A program made the position numbers and the translations under genes. The notes under the pieces are model-generated. The model saw nothing but the letters and a program-made list of their open reading frames with translations, was not told the origin of the DNA and made no database searches. This document shows, one piece after another, positions 1-6,857 of a stretch of 10,410 nucleotides of DNA (within the stretch, counting starts at the first letter, position 1; every line of letters starts with the position of its first letter). Source of the stretch: CAYOFK01 sp964403185 (GTDB lineage Bacteria > Bacteroidota > Bacteroidia > Bacteroidales > VadinHA17); contig CAYOFK010000115.1 of assembly GCA_964403185.1 (NCBI GenBank), positions 1 through 10,410 of the forward strand, written 5' to 3'.

Positions 1-233
1 CTACTAACGATCTCCGTTGCGTGATACGGGAGGTGAAATATAAAATTGATATCAACACACTGGAAAGGAATTATGATGATAAGTCGGTGGGATTGAATGA
101 AATTGCACGTATTTCAATTAAAACAACCAAATCCATCTTTTACGATCCATACAAAATAAACCGGATCACGGGCAGTGTGATCTTAATTGATGAAGGTGTC
201 AATAATACGGTCTGCGCCGGCATGATCATCTGA
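1..233 (+). CDS. cysN: Sulfate adenylyltransferase subunit 1 (CysN), C-terminal end only
   Basis: This is the 3' end of a gene that begins before the window; the open frame is already running at base 3 and ends at the TGA at 231-233. CysN is the GTPase subunit of ATP sulfurylase, which with CysD activates sulfate to adenosine 5'-phosphosulfate in the cytoplasm. The visible ~76 residues match the last beta-barrel of the family, the EF-Tu-like third domain: the run DINTLERN, then GLNEIARISIKT, FYDPYKINRITGS and the terminal ILIDEGVNNTVCAGMI are typical CysN landmarks. The protein stops where CysN normally stops and no APS kinase domain follows, so it is CysN and not a CysNC fusion. A GTG at 21 could be mistaken for a start, but homology continues upstream of it. 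The GTP-binding part is outside the window. Confidence 0.85.
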   Translation, partial: TNDLRCVIREVKYKIDINTLERNYDDKSVGLNEIARISIKTTKSIFYDPYKINRITGSVILIDEGVNNTVCAGMII

Positions 234-239
234 CAGGTT

Positions 240-374
240 ATTTGCTCATCCCTCCGGGATGTCATTCGGTCGCTGTTGCTCCCTGTCATGGACTCGCTGC
301 CGCCCGTGCCTGCCCGCCGGAGCTTGCGAAGGAGGGTCATGCAATTGTCATTTGTTCACTTCGTGAACGTCATT
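240..374. repeat. Two related palindromic units in the spacer after cysN
   Basis: Two short units have the same plan: ATTTG, a perfect hairpin, then GTCATT. Unit one (240-266) has the stem CATCCC/GGGATG (247-252 and 256-261, loop TCC). Unit two (350-374) has the stem GTTCAC/GTGAAC (354-359 and 363-368, loop TTC). The stems differ in sequence while the flanks agree, as in a dispersed palindromic repeat family. Between them is a GC-rich imperfect palindrome around 308-336. There is no T-run after the stems, so they do not look like standard terminators. Confidence 0.5.
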
Positions 375-502
375 GATTGTTATATCTGCGAAACTCTTTG
401 GTGTTTTAATAATTATCATTAGTATGCTACATCTGGTTTTTCCAGCTTCATAATGTTTCCAGTTTATTTAATAAAAATGTTTTACTCAAAACTTACCGCC
501 TA

Positions 503-535
503 ATGACCATCGCATGACCACCGTATGACTATTGT
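503..535. repeat. 11-bp tandem repeat, three units
   Basis: Three adjacent 11-bp units lie at 503-513 (ATGACCATCGC), 514-524 (ATGACCACCGT) and 525-535 (ATGACTATTGT), and a degraded fourth may begin at 536. The array overlaps the stop codon of the small minus-strand reading frame at 529-669. The rest of the spacer from 375 to 502 is AT-rich and shows nothing I recognise. Confidence 0.55.
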
Positions 536-669
536 ATGTGTTTGTTCCGAAGGGTGAATTTCTCCCGTGGGGGTTTTTGCTTTTTGCGGTAGTTGCGCTT
601 TAGAAGGAGATAGGCCATACCCAGCAGCAGGATCAACAGGAAAATTTTAAACAATGCAAAACCCATCAT
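529..669 (-). CDS. Possible 46-residue single-span membrane peptide
   Basis: A short minus-strand frame starts at ATG 669-667 (a second ATG follows at once) and ends at TAG 531-529. Residues 3-23 are strongly hydrophobic (GFALFKIFLLILLLGMAYLL), followed by a very basic stretch with LKRNYRKKQKPPREK. This is the pattern of one membrane helix with a positively charged cytoplasmic tail. The start lies 18 bp past the stop codon of the NlpC/P60-like gene and in the same frame, so the two could be one transcript. The upstream sequence has only a weak purine-rich ribosome site. Small hydrophobic-plus-basic proteins are common in Bacteroidota, but I cannot assign this one to a family. It may be a genuine small protein or a chance frame. 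Confidence 0.45.
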   Translation of the reverse strand: MMGFALFKIFLLILLLGMAYLLLKRNYRKKQKPPREKFTLRNKHIQ

Positions 670-687
670 CAGTTGGCTCTTAAGGCC

Positions 688-1467
688 CTATAATAAAGTC
701 TTAATAATCCTTAACCTATGAGAATACGCACTGCTAGTTGGAGATTTTATACCCTGGTGATCGATGGCATCAATCCTCACTACAGCAGAGGCGTGGATTA
801 CCGAATCATGGTTCAGAATAAGACCTGTATGAATAATGTTGCCATGGGTGTCCTCAAAGAATGCCAGGTCTCCTGGTTGTGCTTTTTTCTGGAATGGCAC
901 CAGCGCACCCTGCTCAACCATTTGATCGAGATTTCGCGGCAGGGCCATGCCAATCAGTTTATAAACCAATTGCACGAATCCGGGGGCATCCATTCCAAAC
1001 AGGCTTCTGCCACCCCAGAGAAATGGTGTGTTCAGAAAGTATTTCGATACCTCAGTGATCCTTTTTCTGATGTCCTTGATTTTGCATTCAACTATCGGAG
1101 AATCAAGCGTGTAGACATTGGATCCAATATGAAAAGTGTTAAAGTCCCTGTCAAAATCTGGCATTTCTGAACCCGGGAGCAGGAATAAATTTTCCTTTTC
1201 AGAATTGTTTTTCAGAACCTTCAGAAGATGCTCCGCCAGTTGAATTTTGTTTATTTCTTTAAATCCACTTTCACCAAAAGTTTCTACTGATCCGGTCTCA
1301 ACCCATCCTGTAAATGTGCCCGGGGTCAGTTCAATCTCTTTCCATGATCCAATGGATTGCCTGATTATAAATGTTTCTCCAAACAGCAGTTGATGCACCA
1401 TTTCCGTCCTGTGGTCGGGTTCTTTCCTGACCGCGGTCAGGGTTGTGGTAGTGATACCGTAATTCAT
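688..1467 (-). CDS. SH3 and NlpC/P60 (C40-like) domain protein lacking the catalytic cysteine
   Basis: A 259-residue protein. Its N-terminus (MNYGI..., VRKEPDHRTEMVHQLLFGE, GWVE at about 1-65) is a bacterial SH3-like domain, and residues ~141-259 are an NlpC/P60 domain. Active members cleave peptidoglycan stem peptides with a Cys-His-His/polar centre. The usual GxDCSGF motif reads GMDAPGF here, with alanine (GCC) at residue 161 where the nucleophile should be. The two downstream histidines remain, in IIHTG (His213) and VIHAS (His225), as do FLWGG and QPGDLAFF. I infer a substrate-binding or regulatory pseudoenzyme. The frame is open up to a TTG at 1557, but I chose ATG 1467 because SH3 homology begins there and a TACCTTTG promoter element at 1495-1502 lies between the two starts. 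No signal peptide is evident. Confidence 0.85.
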   Translation of the reverse strand: MNYGITTTTLTAVRKEPDHRTEMVHQLLFGETFIIRQSIGSWKEIELTPGTFTGWVETGSVETFGESGFKEINKIQLAEHLLKVLKNNSEKENLFLLPGSEMPDFDRDFNTFHIGSNVYTLDSPIVECKIKDIRKRITEVSKYFLNTPFLWGGRSLFGMDAPGFVQLVYKLIGMALPRNLDQMVEQGALVPFQKKAQPGDLAFFEDTHGNIIHTGLILNHDSVIHASAVVRIDAIDHQGIKSPTSSAYSHRLRIIKTLL

Positions 1468-1494
1468 GATGGAAAAACTACTGTAAGGTACTGT

Positions 1495-1502
1495 CAAAGG
1501 TA
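1495..1502 (-). promoter_or_regulatory. Bacteroidota -7 promoter element for the NlpC/P60-like gene
   Basis: On the minus strand this reads TACCTTTG, a full match to the Bacteroidota -7 consensus TAnnTTTG. A TTCA lies 19 nt upstream, an imperfect -33 element. The spacing leaves a leader of about 20 nt before ATG 1467 and excludes the more distant TTG start. Confidence 0.5.
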
Positions 1503-1594
1503 AGAAAATTGAAGGAGGTATTGAAGGAATGGTATAATTATGGTACGCAATTGCCAAATTGTTACTTGAATGAAATGAACATTAGTTGAGTATC

Positions 1595-1630
1595 TGTAGA
1601 GCGACTTTCCAAGTCGCTTATCGACTTACA
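1595..1630. repeat. Palindromic element related to one at 3453-3525
   Basis: A perfect stem AGCGACTT/AAGTCGCT (1600-1607 and 1611-1618, loop TCC) is followed by ATCGACTTACA (1620-1630). The first part, TGTAGAGCGACTTTCC (1595-1610), agrees at 13 of 16 positions with 3453-3468. The second part occurs exactly, but inverted, at 3515-3525. Two spacers in the window therefore hold diverged pieces of one repeat type. Confidence 0.45.
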
Positions 1631-1784
1631 AAATCGATCTGCTGTGGTCATTAACAAAATTATTTCATGAAACACCCGGTCCTGCCAGACCGATGAACGA
1701 ACGGGGACTGTTGTTCTGCAGAAGTTAATAGGGTCAAAGTACAACAGTAACATCAGCCTAAATAATGATCCCAAACTTGCAGAC

Positions 1785-1815
1785 TTTAGACAATCTACTT
1801 TTTATATTACCTTTG
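1785..1815 (+). promoter_or_regulatory. Bacteroidota-type promoter for the HD-domain gene
   Basis: TACCTTTG at 1808-1815 matches the -7 consensus TAnnTTTG exactly and is identical to the element of the divergent gene. TTTA at 1785-1788 lies 19 nt upstream as an imperfect -33 element. The start codon follows about 60 nt downstream. Confidence 0.5.
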
Positions 1816-1874
1816 TGTCCATCCGGCATATCAATAGCCTGTGACAGTTAAGAACTTATATTTTACCGTTGAAA

Positions 1875-3396
1875 ATGAAGCAGATATTTGACTATATCCT
1901 GAAATTCTTTAAAGGTATAGTAAAAGCAATGATACTGGTGGTATCCATTGTTTTAGTCGTTTACATGCTCCCCCGTGAAGCCAAGTTTAAATATGAGTTC
2001 TATAAGNNNNNNNNNNNNNNNNNNNNNNNNNNNNNNNNNNNNNNNNNNNNNNNNNNNNNNNNNNNNNNNNNNNNNNNNNNNNNNNNNNNNNNNNNNNNNN
2101 NNNNNNGATTCCGGGAACCGGATCATGATCGTCCTGGGACAAATTGTACTTGTGGCCTCCATACTGATCGTTCTGATGTTGTTCCTTTATAATTTCAGAC
2201 GTGAAATATACATGAACAACCTGCAAACATTTTTCATCTTTTTGCTTTTTGTTGCTTTTGCACTCATTGCCAGGTTTGCCTCCAAATCTACGGTCATTAG
2301 CTTTTATCTGATACCGTTTGTGATTGTTCCCATCATCATACGGACGTTCTTTGATTCCCGGCTGGCCTTGTTTATACATTTTATTCTGTTGATGTTCAGC
2401 GGATTTCTGGCCCCGAATTCATTCGAGTTTATCTTCCTGAACTTTAATGCAGGGGTGGTGGCCATATTCACTATGACCAAAATTGACCGGAGGTCCGTAT
2501 TTTTCCTGACCTCTGTATTTGTGGCCATTACCTACTCGTTTTTGTATTTCGGATTGTCCATATTACAGGAGGGCTCTTTAACAAACATTGAATGGATTAA
2601 TCTTGCCTGGTTTGCAGGTAATGCCATGCTTGTATTGTTGTCATATCCGCTCATCTATATTTTTGAGAAGATTTTTGGTTTTTTGTCAGATGCTACCTTA
2701 TTGGAATTATCCGACACCAATCAACCCTTACTGCGGGAGCTTGCTGAAAAAGCCCCGGGGACTTTCCAGCATTCCCTGCAGGTAGCGAACCTCTCTGAAG
2801 AAGCCTGCCGGTCCCTGGGCGGTAATCCTTTACTTGCACGCACTGCTGCACTGTACCATGACATTGGTAAGATGTCAGAACCTCTGTATTTTGTTGAGAA
2901 CCAGTCAGGAGGTTTCAATCCGCACGATCATTTAAACTTTGAGGAAAGTGCATCAATCATCATTGGTCACGTTACCAAAGGCACGGAAATTGCCAGTAAA
3001 TACAAACTTCCGGAAGCACTTATTGACTTCATCCGTACGCATCACGGTACTACCAAGGTTCAGTATTTCTACCGGTCTTTTATCAAAAGTTTTCCGGAAG
3101 AATTGGTTGACGATACGAAATTCATGTATCCGGGGCCACGCCCCTTCACAAAGGAAATGGCCATACTCATGATGGCCGACTCTGTTGAAGCCTCCTCAAG
3201 AAGCTTAAAAGAGGCAAACCGCAATAATATTGATGATCTTGTTGAGAAAATCATCACATCCCAATTGGAAGAGGGACAATTTAATGATGCTCCCATTACC
3301 TTTATGGATATATCCCGCATTAAGGAGATCTTTAAAAAACGGCTGGGCAATATTTACCATGTCCGGATTGAGTATCCCAGGGTGGAAGAGGGATGA
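1875..3396 (+). CDS. HDIG-domain 7TM membrane protein (PgpH-like cyclic-di-AMP phosphodiesterase), interrupted by an assembly gap
   Basis: One gene seen in two parts. Before the gap are 44 residues: a short cytoplasmic start, a membrane helix (about 18-32) and the LPREAKFKYEF motif typical of Bacteroidota members. After the gap are 429 residues: a multi-span membrane region to about 2690, then a cytoplasmic HD domain with FQHS (His at 2770), LYHDIGK (His-Asp at 2857-2862), HHG (3040-3045) and MMADS (Asp at 3178), the metal-binding residues of the HD superfamily. Characterised PgpH proteins hydrolyse cyclic di-AMP; that role here is inferred. Most of the extracytoplasmic 7TMR-HDED domain is hidden by the gap. 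The parts lie in different frames only because the 100-N spacer is arbitrary, so this is not a pseudogene. ATG 1875 is preferred; a TTG at 1869 is also in frame. It has its own promoter and faces lolA convergently. Confidence 0.88.
2007..2106. other. Assembly gap (100 N)
   Basis: Exactly 100 Ns, the usual placeholder for a gap of unknown size, inside the HD-domain gene. The visible parts total 473 residues, while Bacteroidota relatives are close to 680-700, so the real gap is probably 600-700 bp. This is an estimate from family length. Confidence 0.95.
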
Positions 3397-3452
3397 AGTA
3401 TGAGGGGGACGAAAGCAAAGAAACCGGGAGGTTCGTTTTACAGGAAAAGCCA

Positions 3453-3543
3453 TGTAGATCGACGTTACTCAGATTGCTGATGCAATCCTCGTGCTGTTTT
3501 GTTTAGCAAAACGGTGTAAGTCGATTGGATTTCGAAGAAATCC
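3453..3543. repeat. Hairpin cluster between convergent genes
   Basis: Three perfect small hairpins follow one another: GATTGC/GCAATC (3472-3477 and 3482-3487), GTTTTG/CAAAAC (3496-3501 and 3507-3512) and GGATTTC/GAAATCC (3527-3533 and 3537-3543). None is followed by a clear T-run, though they could still slow transcription from either side. The flanks at 3453-3468 and 3515-3525 resemble the element at 1595-1630. From 3544 to 3639 I see no feature. Confidence 0.5.
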
Positions 3544-3639
3544 TCTTTCATTTATCCACAGCCTCTCATTGATAAGAATTGGAATTATTTTGTGATCAGG
3601 TGCACAGACCCAAACTCCCGGCTTCCGACTCCAGAGCCT

Positions 3640-4308
3640 CTATCTTAAATCAATCACTTCTATTCCGGGATGTTTTGAGACATCAAACCTGAACACGGCA
3701 TCCTCAAGAGGGTTTGTCTTAAGGCCGGAGATTTTTAAAACATAATGCACTCCGTCTTTACCAAATATTTGTGCAGAATACAGCATTGCGTTGTCCTTTT
3801 CCAGAATCAGCCTGATCCTTGAAAATCCGGTATCGAGGTTTCTTGGGTAGAGATCCACTATATTCACCGGTTTTGAATCTCTGATATCTTCACCAATAAA
3901 TGTATAGAAGAAATCGTCTTTATAGATGGAAAACAGCCGTATGGGATTATCAAAAAACTGTTCTTCCTGATAGCTGTCACCGGGATGGCTTATATTCACT
4001 TCATTTACGTCTGAAAGGTAGTTCCATAGGGTGGTGCCATCAAAGTACACCTCCATGGTTTCGGTTTTGACAATATATTTATCCGCTTTCAAGAAAAACC
4101 TGCCTTCAAAAGAAGATTCTGATTCTTCCTTCAGATCGATCACTGTAAAATAAAATGCGGATTCAAATCCTGTGGTATTGCGGGTTTCCCGGACCAGTTT
4201 ATCGAGCAATTTTCCTGCTTCAGGGTCCTGCTCCTGGGCATATGAATGATGGCTGATCATAGCCGTCAATCCAAGGAGGATCAGATATGGAACATATGAG
4301 GTTTTCAT
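3640..4308 (-). CDS. lolA: Outer membrane lipoprotein carrier LolA-like periplasmic protein
   Basis: A 222-residue protein from ATG 4308. Residues 1-24 are a signal peptide (basic start, YLILLGLTAMI core, cleavage after SYA), so the mature protein is periplasmic. The body fits the LolA fold: an early helix (KLLDKLVRETRN), then beta strands with FEGRFFLKADKYIVKT, EVYFDGTTLWNYL and VNEVNIS, the usual succession in LolA-type lipoprotein chaperones. LolA accepts lipoproteins from the inner-membrane Lol complex and carries them to the outer membrane. The gene begins 8 bp after the ftsK stop and is almost certainly co-transcribed with it; ftsK-lolA order is also found in E. coli and supports the call. 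Sequence identity to classical LolA is low, so a Bacteroidota-specific variant with other cargo is possible. Confidence 0.78.
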   Translation of the reverse strand: MKTSYVPYLILLGLTAMISHHSYAQEQDPEAGKLLDKLVRETRNTTGFESAFYFTVIDLKEESESSFEGRFFLKADKYIVKTETMEVYFDGTTLWNYLSDVNEVNISHPGDSYQEEQFFDNPIRLFSIYKDDFFYTFIGEDIRDSKPVNIVDLYPRNLDTGFSRIRLILEKDNAMLYSAQIFGKDGVHYVLKISGLKTNPLEDAVFRFDVSKHPGIEVIDLR

Positions 4309-4316
4309 GATCCGTT

Positions 4317-6683
4317 TTATTCAGGTTCTATATCCTGTTCATTCAAAAACCGTTCCAATGCATATTCATCACTGAACAATACTTTCCGGGCCTTACTGCC
4401 TTCAAATGGTCCCACGATACCGGCAGATTCAAGCTGGTCGATGATCCGGCCGGCCCTGTTGTAACCAATCGATAGTTTTCTCTGGATAAGAGAGGTTGAT
4501 CCTTGCTGGTGGATCACCACCAATCTTGCAGCTTCTTCAAAGAATGTGTCCCGTTGCTGAGTATCCAAATCGCCGGATTCGCCGGTTTCTTCCTTAGTAA
4601 ATTCAGGAAGCAGGAAGGCCGTTGGATATCCCTTCTGGGACCCGATATACTCTGTTATCTTGTCAATTTCCGATGTGTCAATAAATGCGCATTGTATTCT
4701 GGTCAGGTCTCCGCCCTCGCTGATCAGCATGTCACCACGACCGATCAGCTGGTTTGCTCCCGGACTGTCAAGGATGGTTCTGGAGTCAATCATAGAGGTA
4801 ACCCTGAATGCGATCCGGGCCGGAAAATTTGCCTTGATAACACCTGTAATGATATTGGTTGTTGGCCTTTGGGTGGCAATGACCAGGTGGATGCCAATGG
4901 CCCGTGCGATCTGGGCAATACGCGCAAGAGGAGCTTCTATCTCCCTGCCGGCGGTCATGATCAGGTCAGCAAATTCATCGATCACCATAACAATATAGGG
5001 TAGGTACCTGTGCCCCTTTTCCGGATTTAACCTGCGGTTTACAAACTTCTCATTGTATTCTTTGATATTCCTTACATGTGCTTTTTTCATCAGGTCATAG
5101 CGATGGTCCATTTCAACTGTAAGGGAGTTCAGGGTGTTGATTACTTTTTGGGTATCAGTAATAATAGGTTCTTCAACATCAGGGAGTTTTGCAAGAAAAT
5201 GGCGTTCTATTTTATTATACAGGGTGAGTTCCACCTTCTTGGGATCAATAAAAATAAATTTTAATTCTGACGGGTGTTTTTTATAAAGCATTGAAGTGAT
5301 GATCACATTCAGACCCACTGATTTACCCTGTCCGGTAGCTCCGGCAACAAGGATATGGGGCATCTTTGTCAGGTCAAAAATATATGCTTCATTTGAGATG
5401 GTCTTGCCCAGGGCGATGGGCAATTCATAATTGAGTTCCTGGAATTTTTTTGATGAGATGAGGGATCGCATGGAAACCAGTTCGGGTTTTTGATTCGGAA
5501 CTTCAATTCCAATAGTCCCACGACCTGGAATAGGCGCAATGATCCTGATGCCCAGGGCAGAGAGGCTTAAGGCAATATCATCCTCCAGGTTCTTGATCTT
5601 GGAAATTCTGATGCCGGGTGCCGGAACGATTTCATACAGGGTAATGGTAGGCCCTATAGTCGCTTTTATTTTATTGATCTGAATGTTATAGTTGCCCAGT
5701 GTTTCAACAATTTTGTTCTTGTTATTCAGGAGTTCCTCCTTACTGACATTGGAATCTGAGGATCGGTGTCCTTCAAGTAAATCAAGGGTTGGAGGTTGGT
5801 ATCCGGGCAAATCAAGGGTTGGATCATAATTCTCAACATCCAGGGGTTTCAGGTCTCCGTTATTGACGGATTCTTCCTCTTTCTTTTGTTCCACGGTCAT
5901 TTCAATACCGTTCCGGTACTCAGTTTTTTCCGGACCATCTGTTCCCAAAGTCCTTGTGGTGAATTCGAGATGTGGATCTTTCGTTTCTGCAGGTTCCAGA
6001 TCCTCCTCCGGTTCAATCACCGGGCCGGATTCTTTTTCTTCCGGAATAAGATTCCCGTACAGCGGATCTTCCACCTGCTGCCCTGCCCCGGTGTCTGTTT
6101 TTCTATTGCGGAACCAAAGAATGGCCGGTTTATATGTAAACAGGATGTAGGCGAAATTCATGAAAAGCAACAGGAAACCCGTTCCTGTTTTTCCCAAAAC
6201 GGAGTTGAGAAACCTGCTGATAATATATCCGTGCCCACCACCCGGACCGCTGCCCAGAAAGTTCGCCTGGCTCCCGGCAAGGTACCCCAGACTCGCAGAT
6301 ACCAGGATCATCCCAATCAAACCTGTACGGATGGCACGGCCAAGCGATCCAAACTTAATGTTTAAAGAACGCAGTCCCATTATCAGGAATAAAGCCGGGA
6401 ATACAAAGGAAGCAATGCCAAACCATCTGTTGATGAGTAAAATGCCGAGCCAGGCTCCTGTTTTTCCGGCCCAATTCTCTACCTGAATGTCAGGATCCGA
6501 TAAAATGCGGGTGTATTCAAAGCTCTGATCGGTTTTCCAGGTAAACAGATAGGAAACCAGGGCAAGGAGCAGATATAAAGCCAGGAGGACAAAAAAGATG
6601 CCTGCCGATAACCGGACACGCTCATCGTTTACAAAGCGCTGAATCCTGCCCGGTCCTTTTTTTGTTTTTCCTTTTTTTCTCAT
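4317..6683 (-). CDS. ftsK: DNA translocase FtsK/SpoIIIE
   Basis: A 788-residue septal DNA pump that moves chromosomal DNA by ATP hydrolysis during division. From the N-terminus: a basic tail, four membrane helices (about 25-47, 77-104, 113-136, 166-184), an acidic low-complexity linker (about 195-310) with PTLDL twice ten residues apart, then the motor. Walker A is GATGQGKS (448-455), Walker B lies in IVMVIDEFADL (564-574), and ATQRP (603-607) is the downstream family motif. The last ~70 residues form the winged-helix gamma domain that reads orienting sequences in this family, including LIQRKLSIGYNRAGRIIDQL. The frame is open to a TTG at 6704; I chose ATG 6683 because AGAAAGG lies 5 nt before it and the basic MRKKGKTKK start is typical. 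First gene of an operon with lolA. Confidence 0.96.
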   Translation of the reverse strand: MRKKGKTKKGPGRIQRFVNDERVRLSAGIFFVLLALYLLLALVSYLFTWKTDQSFEYTRILSDPDIQVENWAGKTGAWLGILLINRWFGIASFVFPALFLIMGLRSLNIKFGSLGRAIRTGLIGMILVSASLGYLAGSQANFLGSGPGGGHGYIISRFLNSVLGKTGTGFLLLFMNFAYILFTYKPAILWFRNRKTDTGAGQQVEDPLYGNLIPEEKESGPVIEPEEDLEPAETKDPHLEFTTRTLGTDGPEKTEYRNGIEMTVEQKKEEESVNNGDLKPLDVENYDPTLDLPGYQPPTLDLLEGHRSSDSNVSKEELLNNKNKIVETLGNYNIQINKIKATIGPTITLYEIVPAPGIRISKIKNLEDDIALSLSALGIRIIAPIPGRGTIGIEVPNQKPELVSMRSLISSKKFQELNYELPIALGKTISNEAYIFDLTKMPHILVAGATGQGKSVGLNVIITSMLYKKHPSELKFIFIDPKKVELTLYNKIERHFLAKLPDVEEPIITDTQKVINTLNSLTVEMDHRYDLMKKAHVRNIKEYNEKFVNRRLNPEKGHRYLPYIVMVIDEFADLIMTAGREIEAPLARIAQIARAIGIHLVIATQRPTTNIITGVIKANFPARIAFRVTSMIDSRTILDSPGANQLIGRGDMLISEGGDLTRIQCAFIDTSEIDKITEYIGSQKGYPTAFLLPEFTKEETGESGDLDTQQRDTFFEEAARLVVIHQQGSTSLIQRKLSIGYNRAGRIIDQLESAGIVGPFEGSKARKVLFSDEYALERFLNEQDIEPE

Positions 6684-6735
6684 GAACGCCTTTCTGGTGA
6701 ACAAAGGGATGTTTGATCCTTTTAACTTTTTTTAC

Positions 6736-6743
6736 CAAAATTA
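6736..6743 (-). promoter_or_regulatory. Candidate -7 element for ftsK-lolA
   Basis: The minus strand reads TAATTTTG, matching TAnnTTTG, 52 nt before the ftsK ATG. No good -33 element is seen at the expected distance. Because the region is AT-rich, the match could be chance. Confidence 0.35.
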
Positions 6744-6857
6744 ATTAAACGGATTTAATGAACGGATCATTTCAGGATTTTATTTGCTTTCCAGCCTAAA
6801 TTGCTTCATAACAGGAAGAACCCTGGAAACGATTGGCAGTCAGAGGAAAGAAAGTAA

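Larger units (their letters stand above)
1468..1874. other. Divergent intergenic region with both promoters
   Basis: This ~400-bp spacer separates the minus-strand NlpC/P60-like gene from the plus-strand HD-domain gene. It carries a promoter for each side, a perfect 8-bp-stem hairpin at 1600-1618 and a weaker one, CGGTC/GACCG, at 1677-1692. A 70-codon minus-strand frame at 1562-1774 has no recognisable family, membrane or signal features, and I do not call it a gene. Confidence 0.6.

Noticed and set aside
247..261. Rho-independent terminator after cysN
   Set aside because: The stem is only 6 bp and TCATTC follows rather than a T-run.
718..1170. 150-codon plus-strand frame opposite the NlpC/P60-like gene
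   Set aside because: Antisense shadow of a recognisable protein; its product has no coherent domain or signal features.
1875..3396. Frameshifted pseudogene in the HD-domain gene
   Set aside because: The frame change coincides exactly with the 100-N placeholder, whose length is arbitrary; both sides are intact family sequence.
5779..5823. 15-bp direct repeat 30 bp apart inside ftsK, encoding PTLDL twice
   Set aside because: A doubled PTLDL in the linker before the motor is what I expect of Bacteroidota FtsK proteins; it is part of the protein and not a DNA element.
4503..6486. Several plus-strand open frames of 95-189 codons opposite ftsK
   Set aside because: They lie antisense to a clearly coding, motif-complete gene and have no family motifs.
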